DNA of 64,000 nucleotides. Source: UMGS1002 sp964570825 (GTDB taxonomy: Bacteria > Bacillota > Clostridia > Oscillospirales > CAG-272). The position numbers were made by a program, and so were the translations under genes. Below the pieces are notes generated by a model that made no database searches, was not told the DNA's origin, and saw only the letters and a list, made by a program, of their open reading frames with translations. How positions within the stretch are numbered: position 1 is the stretch's first letter; every line of letters begins with the position of its first letter. Below, piece after piece: positions 26,661-35,123 of the stretch. The stretch covers positions 1 to 64,000 of the forward strand of contig CAZMZJ010000004.1 of NCBI GenBank assembly GCA_964570825.1. The letters are read 5' to 3'.

Positions 26661-28160
26661 TTGAACTTTTTCAACAGGGCGCTTACAAGCATCAGGCGCA
26701 GGCCGGGTAAAACGATAATTTTGCTTGTGCTTATCTTTGTGCTGAGCAATGTTATAGCAGGTTCAATTTCAGTAAAAAATGCGCTTGCCAACACCGAGAA
26801 TGCAATGCTGGAGCAGATGGGTGTGGAGGTTACCATACAGGTCGACTGGGAAACTATTTACAGCGATCCTAACGGAAAATATACCGTGCCGCCAATCACC
26901 GCGGATATTGTCGAGTCTATAGGACAGTCGGAATATATCAGATCATTCGACTATTCGATTTCCCAGTGGTTCGAAGGGCGCGGCATGAAGTACTATTACT
27001 CCGAGGATCCGGGATATGACTACGGCAACGCATATTTCGGTTTGACCGGCGGGCAAAACACTGAGCACAAATATATAAAGAGCGGCGATATTATACTTAA
27101 GGAAGGCCGTGTCTACACGCAGGAGGAAATTGACAGCGGTGCAAAAGTCATACTTATCTCAGACAAGCTTGCACAAGTCAACGGACTGAATGTCGGCTCA
27201 ACCGTTACATTCCTTTACACTATTTATAATTATTCCGGCAACATTGTCTACAAAGATGCAGCAGTTAACAGCAGCGACATAAGCATATTACCTGCTGACC
27301 CTAATGTTGTCAAAACGCTCGAATTTGAATTCAAGGTTATCGGAATATTCAATGCGCCATCGATAAAGACAACCGATAAAGACGGAAAGGTTGTCGAAGA
27401 GGACAGCCCTTATTTAAACACAATATTTACCGACAATAAAGCGATAGCCTCATGCAACGACACAATTAAAGCCGAAATGGCAGCCGCAGGCCTTGAGGAC
27501 AACACTTATACTGATGCTAACGCTGTATTTATACTTAAAAGTCCGGATGTGGTAGATATTTTCGAGTCGCAGAATCAGCAGTACCTTCCCAAGGGGCTGA
27601 TGTTCACCGACAACGCAGAGTCGTTTGACAGCATCAGAACTCCTATGGCAAATGTCAAATGGATCGCGGACATTGTCATGTGGGTGGCGGTCTGCGCGAC
27701 AATACTTATTATCAGCCTGCTCGTAACACTTTTTCTGCGCGACCGCAAGCACGAAATGGGAATCTATCTCGCGCTTGGCGAACGCAAGGGCATTATCGCC
27801 GCGCAGATACTTTCCGAAGTGCTTATTATAGCAATCGTGGCGGTTTCGCTTTCACTCTACTCGGGCAATATACTCGCGCAGAAGATGTCAACGACCATGC
27901 TTAAGAATCAGCTTGCCGAGCAGCAGAAGAACAATGCGGATGACGACATTATTATATACAGAGAAATATCGTCAATTTATTATGGGGATGAAACCCAGAC
28001 CGGCATCAGCACCGACGAAGTCATGGAGATGTATTCGGTAAGCCTTGACGCGAAAACTGTTGCGTTTATTTATCTCATCGGCATGGGGAGCGTCATTGTT
28101 TCAACGCTCATTCCTATCGCATATACTTTGCGGCTGAAGCCGAAAAACATCCTGATGTAA
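26661..28160 (+). CDS. MacB/FtsX-type ABC transporter permease
   Basis: 499 residues starting at a TTG preceded by AGGGGGG. One membrane helix (about 17-36), a large extracytoplasmic domain (about 40-335) and three C-terminal membrane helices (about 337-360, 385-405, 465-487) give the four-helix MacB_PCD/FtsX plan. The stretch MGIYLALGERKGIIAAQIL is the typical coupling region after helix 2. Together with the next gene it forms a MacB-like mechanotransmission ABC system, which usually exports or extracts surface molecules rather than importing solutes. Co-directional with the ATPase (12 nt) and a PASTA protein. Confidence 0.85.
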   Translation: MNFFNRALTSIRRRPGKTIILLVLIFVLSNVIAGSISVKNALANTENAMLEQMGVEVTIQVDWETIYSDPNGKYTVPPITADIVESIGQSEYIRSFDYSISQWFEGRGMKYYYSEDPGYDYGNAYFGLTGGQNTEHKYIKSGDIILKEGRVYTQEEIDSGAKVILISDKLAQVNGLNVGSTVTFLYTIYNYSGNIVYKDAAVNSSDISILPADPNVVKTLEFEFKVIGIFNAPSIKTTDKDGKVVEEDSPYLNTIFTDNKAIASCNDTIKAEMAAAGLEDNTYTDANAVFILKSPDVVDIFESQNQQYLPKGLMFTDNAESFDSIRTPMANVKWIADIVMWVAVCATILIISLLVTLFLRDRKHEMGIYLALGERKGIIAAQILSEVLIIAIVAVSLSLYSGNILAQKMSTTMLKNQLAEQQKNNADDDIIIYREISSIYYGDETQTGISTDEVMEMYSVSLDAKTVAFIYLIGMGSVIVSTLIPIAYTLRLKPKNILM

Positions 28161-28172
28161 GGAGGGGAAGCA

Positions 28173-28859
28173 ATGGACAATATTCTAACAGCACAGAACC
28201 TGAGCTACTTTTATCAGGACGGTGATACACGCCGCTTTATTCTGCGCGACGCCTCGTATAATTTCGAGCGCGGCAAATTTTATACAATTCTTGGCGAGTC
28301 GGGCAGCGGAAAAACAACGTTTCTCGCAATGATTTCCGCGCTTGACACCCCTAAAACCGGCTCTGTCCTTTACGAAGGTGTCAATATCAACCGAATCGGC
28401 TTCGAGAATTATCGCCGCAACAAAATTGGTATAGTATTCCAGAGCTACAACCTGATTCCGTATATGACGGCCGTCGAGAACATACTTGTCGCCATGAGCA
28501 TAACCGACAACGACATTCCAAAAGAAAAAAAGAAGACTGCTTATAACCTTCTTAAATATGTGGGAATCGACAAGGTCAAGGCCGACCGTACGGTCAACAG
28601 GCTTTCTGGCGGCGAACAGCAGAGAGTTGCAATTGCACGCGCGGTGTCGACCGACGTCGAACTTATCCTCGCCGACGAGCCGACCGGAAACCTTGACGAA
28701 GAAAAAGAGGCCGAAATTGTCGAAATTTTCAGAGCTCTTGCGCATGATTTCAACAAATGCGTCATAGTGGTTACCCATTCCACCGAAGTCGCATCAAAGT
28801 CTGACGAGATTATTCGTTTGAAAAAAGGAGTATTATTAAATAATGTCGAGCTTTCTTGA
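28173..28859 (+). CDS. LolD/MacB-type ABC ATPase
   Basis: 228 residues. Walker A GESGSGKTT near residue 38, Q-loop GIVFQSYNLIPYM, signature LSGGEQQRVAIARAV, Walker B LILADEPTGNLDE and H-loop VVTHS are all present. Pairs with the permease upstream (12-nt gap, strong AAGGAGGGG before the ATG). Its last 17 nt overlap the start of the PASTA gene, so all three are probably made together. Confidence 0.92.
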   Translation: MDNILTAQNLSYFYQDGDTRRFILRDASYNFERGKFYTILGESGSGKTTFLAMISALDTPKTGSVLYEGVNINRIGFENYRRNKIGIVFQSYNLIPYMTAVENILVAMSITDNDIPKEKKKTAYNLLKYVGIDKVKADRTVNRLSGGEQQRVAIARAVSTDVELILADEPTGNLDEEKEAEIVEIFRALAHDFNKCVIVVTHSTEVASKSDEIIRLKKGVLLNNVELS

Positions 28860-30708
28860 TAAAATAAATCAGCAGGCAGAGTCCGGCACCATGTCGGTTC
28901 CAAAAGCACCGGCCGCCGGTGATGCTTCAAAGCCTGCCGCCAATAATTCAAATGCTGAAGATGCGTCAAAAAAAGCACCTCAGAACGGAGCAGCGGTTGA
29001 AAAAACGGCTGAGAGTAAAGCACAGATGCGCAGCGATACTCCCGCACGGAATGCCGCGTCAGCTCCCGCCTACAGCTATGCTGCCGTAAACAGTCAGCAG
29101 GCAGGTATCAGCAGCACCGAACATGAAATTGAGATTGACAGGAGCTATGGCACTAAGCGTTTTCTGCGCATTGTGGCTACAGTGCTTGTCTGCGCGGTTC
29201 TTCTTGCGGCAGGCGTTTTCGCGTTCCGCTACTTTACTATGGTCACACTGCCCGATTTCACCGGAAAAACTATTGCCGAGATGAGAAAATGGTGTATCGA
29301 CAATAATCTGTATCTTACCGAAAGCCCTGTGTACAGTATGGATGTTAACGAAAACTATATTATATCACAGTCGGAACCGGGCGGAACAAAGCTTTACCCA
29401 AAAACAACTATTGACGTGACATACAGCCGAGGCGCCGATCCGGATACATATATCAAAGTTCCCGAGCTGGACGGTATGAAAGGCTCCGAGGTAAGCAAGT
29501 GGGTCAGCGAAAACAAGCTGCCGAACGTTTATATTTATGAGGAATACAGCACCACTGTCGCCAAGGGATTGGTGATACGCCATGTTTTTGGCAGTGCGAC
29601 TGTTGACGAGTCGAACTTCAAGCGCTCAGATTCGCTCACTGTCTATGTGTCAAGAGGAGCGTCAGATTCATATACGGCCCGTACAGTCAAGGATTTTTAC
29701 GGAATGCTCAAGAGCGAAGTCGATTCGTGGTGCTCGTCGAACGGAATGACTGCGGTTTATAAGATTGTCATGTCGGATACTGTCGGTGAAAACCGTATTG
29801 TTTCCCAGAGCGTGGCAGGAGGCAATAAGCTTGAGCCCGGCTCTACAATCGAGTTCGAACTCTCCGAGGGCCCCGGTCTTATAGTCCCCGATTTTTCAAA
29901 AATTTACAAAGAAGATGTTACCACATATGCCGCAGGCTTTTCGGTGAATGTCAAACTTGTATACAATATGACAGTCCCGTACGGCGGTTTCGTTTCACAG
30001 TCTGTGGCTGCCGGAACCAAGGTTCACAAGAGCGAAAATGCCATAGTCGTCGTATATTCGATCGGCAAGCCATATCTTCCCAATCTTATTGGCATGAGAG
30101 AATCGGAGCTACCCGAGCTATTCTATGAAATCAACCGCAAGGGCGCGTCGCTGTCATATACAATTATTTATGTTAATTCAACTCAGACAAAGGGAACAGT
30201 TATTGAAGCATCGCACAATCTGGAGGCGGTGGAACTGTATACTCTTGTAGAGCTGAAGATAAGCAACGGGCTCGGAACGGTCAACCCCAACCCCGGGAAT
30301 CCGACAACATATATTATCGTTCCGGATTATTCGTCGGTACTTAAGGAAAATGCGGCATCTGTCAACCGAGATATATCGGTCGTAATCAAAACAAATTACA
30401 GCGATACAGTGCCATACGGAAAACTTATATCCCAGTCGGTCAAAGCCGGTTCTGCCGTGACTTCTGACGACAATCAGGTTGTTCTGATTTACTCTGCCGG
30501 CAAACCTTATATTGACAATCTGGTCGGCAAGAACGAGAACGAGCTTCCTGCAATATTCTATGAATACGAAAAGATGGGAGCTTCGGTCACATATGTGGTT
30601 ACATATGTGAATTCGGCACAGCCCAAGGGAACTATCGTTACTGTTTCAAAGAGCAACGAGTATATATCAACCACAGAGGTAATTCAGATCGAGGTCAGCA
30701 AGGGCTGA
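28843..30708 (+). CDS. Membrane-anchored protein with seven PASTA-like repeats
   Basis: 621 residues. A disordered Ala/Pro/Ser-rich cytoplasmic part (1-100), one membrane helix (about 107-130), then about seven extracellular PASTA-like modules, each with a VPDF or similar opening, an SQS..G core and a YSRG/VSRG type end. PASTA modules usually bind muropeptides or beta-lactams and occur in Ser/Thr kinases and penicillin-binding proteins, but here there is neither kinase nor transpeptidase domain. Overlap with the ABC ATPase gene indicates a functional link: possibly a cell-wall sensor or scaffold for the MacB-like system. Confidence 0.82.
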   Translation: MSSFLDKINQQAESGTMSVPKAPAAGDASKPAANNSNAEDASKKAPQNGAAVEKTAESKAQMRSDTPARNAASAPAYSYAAVNSQQAGISSTEHEIEIDRSYGTKRFLRIVATVLVCAVLLAAGVFAFRYFTMVTLPDFTGKTIAEMRKWCIDNNLYLTESPVYSMDVNENYIISQSEPGGTKLYPKTTIDVTYSRGADPDTYIKVPELDGMKGSEVSKWVSENKLPNVYIYEEYSTTVAKGLVIRHVFGSATVDESNFKRSDSLTVYVSRGASDSYTARTVKDFYGMLKSEVDSWCSSNGMTAVYKIVMSDTVGENRIVSQSVAGGNKLEPGSTIEFELSEGPGLIVPDFSKIYKEDVTTYAAGFSVNVKLVYNMTVPYGGFVSQSVAAGTKVHKSENAIVVVYSIGKPYLPNLIGMRESELPELFYEINRKGASLSYTIIYVNSTQTKGTVIEASHNLEAVELYTLVELKISNGLGTVNPNPGNPTTYIIVPDYSSVLKENAASVNRDISVVIKTNYSDTVPYGKLISQSVKAGSAVTSDDNQVVLIYSAGKPYIDNLVGKNENELPAIFYEYEKMGASVTYVVTYVNSAQPKGTIVTVSKSNEYISTTEVIQIEVSKG

Positions 30709-30712
30709 CAAT

Positions 30713-30758
30713 AAAAGTCACGCCGCGGTATCCTACCGCGGCGTGACTTTTTGCTTTT
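30713..30758 (+). terminator. Strong intrinsic terminator after the PASTA gene
   Basis: 18-bp perfect stem (AAAAGTCACGCCGCGGTA and its complement) with a 3-nt loop and a T-run; works for both convergent genes. Confidence 0.9.
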
Positions 30759-30772
30759 ATTAGAACAGAAAA

Positions 30773-31321
30773 TTACTCGTTCAGTTTGAGCCCCGCGCGC
30801 CGGAGCGCGGCGACAAGCGGAGGTATTAATATTATTTGCAAAATAATTCCGGGAAATGCAACCGTGAAGGCTCCGGCAATGAAGGCGTCGAGCGAAAAAA
30901 CGGTGTTCCTGAGGCCTGCTATCATGTACTGTACAGCTCCTGAGATAATTCTTCCCAAAAGCATCGAAGCAAGCAACGCAAGATACATAAAAGGAAATTT
31001 TTTCGGAAGTATGCGGAATAGGATTCCGGATACGGCTCCGTATGTTGCAAGCTCAAATGCCATAGCTATGCCTGTCGGGATTATCACCGGCATGCCGAAA
31101 AGAGCAGAACTGAGGATTGGTGCGGCAAGGCCTGCCGCAAGTCCCCACGGCCAACCGCAGATAAATCCGCAAAGAATTACCGGCAGATGCATCGGCAGAA
31201 GAATGCGTCCGAGATCTTTGAACTGATGGAACGCCTGCGGCAGCAGCAGGGCGATGGCGAGAAACATTGCCGAGAAGGTTAGTCTTTTAATGCGTATTTT
31301 TTTTGGATTAAAGTATTTCAT
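30773..31321 (-). CDS. ECF transporter substrate-binding (S) component
   Basis: 182 residues with six membrane helices and the ECF S-component pattern: an early ALLLPQAFHQF, then GRILLPMHLPVILCGFICGWPWGLAAGL. S components give specificity for vitamins or metals to a shared energising module, which is not encoded here. The vitamin cannot be named from sequence alone. AAAGGA 3 to 4 nt before the ATG and a consensus promoter at 31374-31402; monocistronic, with no riboswitch recognised in the short leader. Confidence 0.8.
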   Translation of the reverse strand: MKYFNPKKIRIKRLTFSAMFLAIALLLPQAFHQFKDLGRILLPMHLPVILCGFICGWPWGLAAGLAAPILSSALFGMPVIIPTGIAMAFELATYGAVSGILFRILPKKFPFMYLALLASMLLGRIISGAVQYMIAGLRNTVFSLDAFIAGAFTVAFPGIILQIILIPPLVAALRRAGLKLNE

Positions 31322-31373
31322 ATCCTTTCCTTTTGCGGCAGCGCCAAATATTTGACATTGAATCAGTAATACT

Positions 31374-31402
31374 ATAATACTGCTTTGCGACTTTTATGTC
31401 AA
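31374..31402 (-). promoter_or_regulatory. Sigma-A promoter of the ECF S-component gene
   Basis: TTGACA (31402-31397), 17-nt spacer, TATTAT (31379-31374) on the minus strand. Confidence 0.75.
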
Positions 31403-31458
31403 TCGAAAAAGATGAATGTATAAAACAAAATTAAGGTATTGGTTTTAAGAAGAAAATA

Positions 31459-31487
31459 TTGACATTGTACTTTTTGAAGATTATAAT
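31459..31487 (+). promoter_or_regulatory. Sigma-A promoter of the O-acetyltransferase gene
   Basis: TTGACA (31459-31464), 17-nt spacer, TATAAT (31482-31487), divergent from the ECF promoter. Confidence 0.8.
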
Positions 31488-31517
31488 AAGTAAAATTATA
31501 TGAAAGCAGGGATTGAA

Positions 31518-32120
31518 ATGTCGGTGTTTGATAAACTGCACAATGTCGAACTGTATTATCCGGGAGATCCGGAGCTGCTTGAGGTCCAATTCAAATGCCT
31601 TGAGCGGCTGTATGAATTCAATCAGACACGACCGTCCGAGTCCGGCAAAAGGGCCGCGATGCTGAAAGAAATGTTCGCCGAGATCGGCGAGGGCTGCTAC
31701 ATCGAGCCTCCTTTCCATGCAAACTGGGGAGGACGCCATGTACATTTTGGAAAGGGCGTATATGCCAACTTTAACCTGACTCTTGTCGACGATACACATA
31801 TCTATGTAGGTGACTATACTATGTTCGGGCCGAATGTCACCGTTGCGACCGCTGCCCATCCGGTGCTGCCGGAGCTGCGCGGGGATCACAAACTTGAGTT
31901 CAACGTGCCGATTCATATAGGAAAACGGGTCTGGATCGGTGCGGGCGCGATAATTCTTCCGGGTGTTACAATCGGAGATAATTCAGTTATCGGCGCCGGA
32001 AGCGTGGTTACAAAGGATATTCCATCGAACGTTATTGCCGTGGGCAATCCCTGCCGGATTCTGCGCGAAATCAATGAGCACGACAGCGAGTATTATTACA
32101 GGGATAAGAAAATACAATAA
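31518..32120 (+). CDS. Galactoside/maltose O-acetyltransferase (LacA/Maa family)
   Basis: 200 residues. The N-terminal helical Mac domain (RLYEFNQTRPSES) is followed by a left-handed beta helix with HFGKGVYANFN, GDYTMFGPNVTVATAAHPV (catalytic His in the AAHPV segment) and the closing VIGAGSVVTKDIPSNVIAVGNP. Transfers acetyl from acetyl-CoA to a sugar hydroxyl in the cytoplasm. The ATG at 31518 is preceded by AGGG; an upstream in-frame ATG at 31500 has no ribosome site and would be nearly at the transcript start. Own promoter and terminator, so monocistronic. The sugar substrate is uncertain. Confidence 0.9.
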   Translation: MSVFDKLHNVELYYPGDPELLEVQFKCLERLYEFNQTRPSESGKRAAMLKEMFAEIGEGCYIEPPFHANWGGRHVHFGKGVYANFNLTLVDDTHIYVGDYTMFGPNVTVATAAHPVLPELRGDHKLEFNVPIHIGKRVWIGAGAIILPGVTIGDNSVIGAGSVVTKDIPSNVIAVGNPCRILREINEHDSEYYYRDKKIQ

Positions 32121-32128
32121 AATTTTAC

Positions 32129-32162
32129 AGGGACTTCATTTAGGAAGTCCCCGTACATTTTT
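32129..32162 (+). terminator. Bidirectional terminator between acetyltransferase and trpB
   Basis: Stem GGGACTTC/GGAAGTCCC with a short A/T loop and T-rich tracts on both strands. Confidence 0.75.
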
Positions 32163-33537
32163 ACAGGTTTACTTCGGGGATCCCGGAAAAACCTGCGGCA
32201 AGGTCGGCGTCTGTGGGGATATAGTCGGTCATTTTTCCGTCGTTGTACTTCTCGTATGCGGTCATGTCAAAGTATCCGGTGCCGGTCAGACCGAAGAGAA
32301 TGTTTTTAACTTCGCCTGTCTCGCGGCATTTGATAGCCTCGTCTATGGCTACGCGGATAGCGTGGCTGCTCTCAGGAGCGGGAAGGATGCCTTCGGTACG
32401 CGCGAAGAATTCAGCCGCTTCAAAAACCGAGGTCTGTTCGACCGCGACGGCTTCCATCTGTTTATCATGATAGAGCTGCGAGAGAATTCCGCTCATGCCG
32501 TGGTAGCGCAGGCCGCCGGCGTGGTTCGGCGCGGGGATGAAGCTCGATCCGAGAGTGTACATTTTGGCGAGCGGGGTGACCATTCCTGTGTCGCAGAAGT
32601 CGTATGCGAACTTGCCGCGTGTGAACGAAGGACAGGAGGCCGGCTCGACGGCTATTATGCGGTAGTCTGCCTCGCCGCGGAGTTTTTCTCCTATAAAGGG
32701 AGCGATAAGACCGCCGAGGTTGGAACCGCCGCCGGCACAGCCGATAATTATGTCCGGCTTGACGCCGTATTTGTCAAGGGCGGTTTTGCACTCGACTCCG
32801 ATGACTGACTGGTGCAGCAATACCTGATTCAGCACGCTGCCGAGAACATAGCGGTATCCGGGCGTTGTTACCGCCGCTTCGACTGCCTCCGATATGGCGC
32901 AGCCGAGAGAGCCAGTGGTGCCGGGGAACTTTTCAAGAATTGCGCGTCCGATATTTGTCTTGTCGGATGGTGAGGGAGTTACGTTCGCACCGTATGTGCG
33001 CATTACCTCGCGGCGATAAATCTTCTGCTCATAACTTACTTTTACCATGAAGACCCTGCAGTCGAGGCCAAAATATGAGCAGGCCATTGACAGTGCCGTG
33101 CCCCACTGACCGGCGCCGGTTTCGGTCGTGACGCCCTTCAGCCCTTGTTTCTTGGCATAATACGCCTGTGCTACGGCGGAGTTCAATTTGTGGCTGCCGG
33201 AAGTGTTATTTCCCTCAAATTTGTAGTAGATATGAGCCGGAGTTTTTAGCTTTTCTTCAAGGCAGTATGCGCGGACAAGCGGGGACGGGCGGTACATTTT
33301 ATAAAAACTGCGGATTCCTTCGGGTATTTCTATTAAACGGTCATCGTTGTTCAGTTCCTGGGCTACGAGGTCTTCACAGAAGACTGAGGAAAGTTCCGCG
33401 GCTGTCATCGGTTTTAAGGTGCCGGGGTTTAGCAGCGGCGCGGGCTTTACTTTCATATCTGCGCGGATGTTGTACCAGTATTTCGGTATCTCGTTTTCGT
33501 TAAGGTAAATTTTGTAGGGGATGGCTTGCTGTGACAT
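32161..33537 (-). CDS. trpB: Tryptophan synthase beta chain, TrpB2 type
   Basis: 458 residues, longer than TrpB1 and with the TrpB2 N-terminal extension. PLP-binding Lys in NTSGSHKLNSA, phosphate loop CAGGGSNLGG and the conserved TETGAGQWGTALS. Makes tryptophan from indole (or O-phosphoserine/serine plus indole) with PLP. No trpA or other trp genes adjoin, so it may serve indole salvage. The start is the ATG at 33537 with AAGGAG 8 nt upstream. It lies behind a tryptophan T-box, as does the trpX importer at 17-20 kb, so both answer to tRNA-Trp charging. Confidence 0.92.
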   Translation of the reverse strand: MSQQAIPYKIYLNENEIPKYWYNIRADMKVKPAPLLNPGTLKPMTAAELSSVFCEDLVAQELNNDDRLIEIPEGIRSFYKMYRPSPLVRAYCLEEKLKTPAHIYYKFEGNNTSGSHKLNSAVAQAYYAKKQGLKGVTTETGAGQWGTALSMACSYFGLDCRVFMVKVSYEQKIYRREVMRTYGANVTPSPSDKTNIGRAILEKFPGTTGSLGCAISEAVEAAVTTPGYRYVLGSVLNQVLLHQSVIGVECKTALDKYGVKPDIIIGCAGGGSNLGGLIAPFIGEKLRGEADYRIIAVEPASCPSFTRGKFAYDFCDTGMVTPLAKMYTLGSSFIPAPNHAGGLRYHGMSGILSQLYHDKQMEAVAVEQTSVFEAAEFFARTEGILPAPESSHAIRVAIDEAIKCRETGEVKNILFGLTGTGYFDMTAYEKYNDGKMTDYIPTDADLAAGFSGIPEVNL

Positions 33538-33589
33538 TGTTTTTCTCCTTTCATAAATTTTTTTCAGTGGGAGAGAGAAAAACAAAACT

Positions 33590-33850
33590 CCCGTCCCACA
33601 TGTTATATGCTGGGACAGGAGATAATCCTGCGGTGCCACCCGGCTTGACGCGAAATATTTTGCGTCCGCTTAGCGCATACGCCATACGGTCATATGCAGG
33701 CATTTTTTAACGGTGTGCCGCACCGGCTTGCTTACTCGGTTATCTTTCGGCTTGCCCTCAAAAGCCCATTCATCCGGCGACCCTGTACCGCACTTCCACC
33801 GTCGGCGGCTCTCTGTGTCAGATTCTGCCCGAATTACTTGCTCTTTTTCA
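33590..33850 (-). promoter_or_regulatory. T-box leader of trpB, tryptophan specific
   Basis: On the minus strand: Stem I parts AGAGAGCCGCCG and CGGTGGAAGTGCGG, a likely TGG specifier in GATGAATGGGCTTTTGAGGG, the T-box core CCGGGTGGCACCGCAGG (about 33642-33626) and a terminator stem CTCCTGTCCCA/TGGGACGGGAG followed by TTTTGTTTTT. Uncharged tRNA-Trp should activate trpB. Confidence 0.9.
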
Positions 33851-33863
33851 TCGGTTTAATGTT

Positions 33864-33892
33864 ATTCTAACATACATACTAAATATTGTCAA
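33864..33892 (-). promoter_or_regulatory. Promoter of the trpB T-box transcript
   Basis: TTGACA (33892-33887), 17-nt spacer, TAGAAT (33869-33864) on the minus strand. Confidence 0.75.
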
Positions 33893-34026
33893 TAGAGAAA
33901 TAAAATATTTTTATATCAAATTAAAGCGATAATATCTTAAAAAATCGCACATTCCTATTGAACATAATACGCTAAAGATGTAAAATAGTATATGTGTACT
34001 TTGATATATTGAAAGGACCATAAACT

Positions 34027-34875
34027 ATGCCGCTTTCGGATAATGATTATATCGCCCGCGCGCGCACTGCTGGACTAAATGTATATTTCGCCGCAGAAAT
34101 GGACGCTGAATACAACTTGCGTAAAGTGGTTATAAATCCGGCCAATCCGACACAGAACTGTTACTCAGTGGCCAAAGGCTTCACAGTTACGGCCGTCGGA
34201 ATGTGTTATGACCGGGGGCTCCTTACACCCGAAGACAAAGCTGCAGGCTTTTTCAAAGACCGCCTGCCGCAAGGCATGGATGAGAAATGGCTTTCAGTCA
34301 CAATTGATCATCTGTTGCGACACGTCGCCGGGTTCGGCCGAGGTCTTCTCGACATAGACGTTGATAATGCGTCTGAGTACACGACATCAGATTACCTTTC
34401 AATCGTGCTTTCAGAGCCGCTTCCTAACGAACCGGGAAGCATACGTCAGTATACAGACGCCGCTTTTTACCTTCTTTCGCGCATTGTAAGTCGTGTGACC
34501 GGAATGACGCTTTGCGACTTCATGCGTCCGGCTCTCATGGGAACAATGCATTTTAAGGAGCTTGCGTGGAGCGTTTGCCCTGAGGGATACAGCATGGGGG
34601 CTACGGGCCTTTATCTGAGAACCGAAGATATGGTAAAGCTTGGAGCCCTTTATCTAAACAACGGAGTATGGCGCGGCGAGAGGATTGTTTCGGAGGAGTG
34701 GGTGAAACTCGTTCTCTCTCACGGCTATGAGTTTGTCCCGAAGGGGGGCGGCTGGTACGGCAAAGGCGGAATGCGCGGACAGATGCTTGCTTTTAATTAT
34801 GAAAAGGGACTCGCCGTGGCATGGCATTCGTTTGAAGCAAAAGTCCCGTTTAATGTTATGCTCGACAGCGTATAA
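34027..34875 (+). CDS. Beta-lactamase-fold serine hydrolase
   Basis: 282 residues, no signal peptide, hence cytoplasmic. The nucleophile motif SxxK is SVAK (Ser47, Lys50). The second motif, normally YxN, reads YTD (in RQYTDAAFYLLSRIV), and a GGWYGKGGMRGQ stretch replaces the usual KTG-type third motif. Such class C-like hydrolases act as esterases, peptidases or D-amino-acid enzymes. A clear AAAGGA precedes the ATG. It is short compared with class C enzymes (over 350), so parts of the helical domain are reduced. Substrate unknown. Confidence 0.75.
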   Translation: MPLSDNDYIARARTAGLNVYFAAEMDAEYNLRKVVINPANPTQNCYSVAKGFTVTAVGMCYDRGLLTPEDKAAGFFKDRLPQGMDEKWLSVTIDHLLRHVAGFGRGLLDIDVDNASEYTTSDYLSIVLSEPLPNEPGSIRQYTDAAFYLLSRIVSRVTGMTLCDFMRPALMGTMHFKELAWSVCPEGYSMGATGLYLRTEDMVKLGALYLNNGVWRGERIVSEEWVKLVLSHGYEFVPKGGGWYGKGGMRGQMLAFNYEKGLAVAWHSFEAKVPFNVMLDSV

Positions 34876-34973
34876 ACGCAAAAGTCAGAAGAACCAAATA
34901 GCCTAAACAATGCGAAATAAAGTCTGAAAAAATGTAGAATTCGCAAGAAGTTTATCAAACGCGCCCAAAATCA

Positions 34974-35026
34974 TTGACATAAAGAGCGCTTTATGATATA
35001 TTATTAAAGTGAACAGCGGTGTTCAC
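34974..35026 (+). promoter_or_regulatory. guaA promoter with an adjacent palindrome
   Basis: TTGACA (34974-34979), 17-nt spacer, TATATT (34997-35002). Directly after it lies GTGAACAGCGGTGTTCAC (35009-35026), a 7-bp perfect dyad with 4-nt centre, placed at the expected transcription start like a repressor operator. Confidence 0.7.
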
Positions 35027-35123
35027 TGTAGGGAAAATGCGGAATCTCATGCAGTGATGCCGTTTATTGTTTTGAAATTTTTCAGAGAAAATATCAGAGT
35101 AAGGTGTAGAAAATGGAGGAAGT

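Noticed and set aside
28185..28778. 197-codon minus-strand frame opposite the LolD-type ATPase
   Set aside because: The opposite strand encodes a complete ABC ATPase; this frame has no start signal.
33538..33639. N-terminal extension of trpB
   Set aside because: It would run into the T-box terminator; AAGGAG before 33537 fixes the start.
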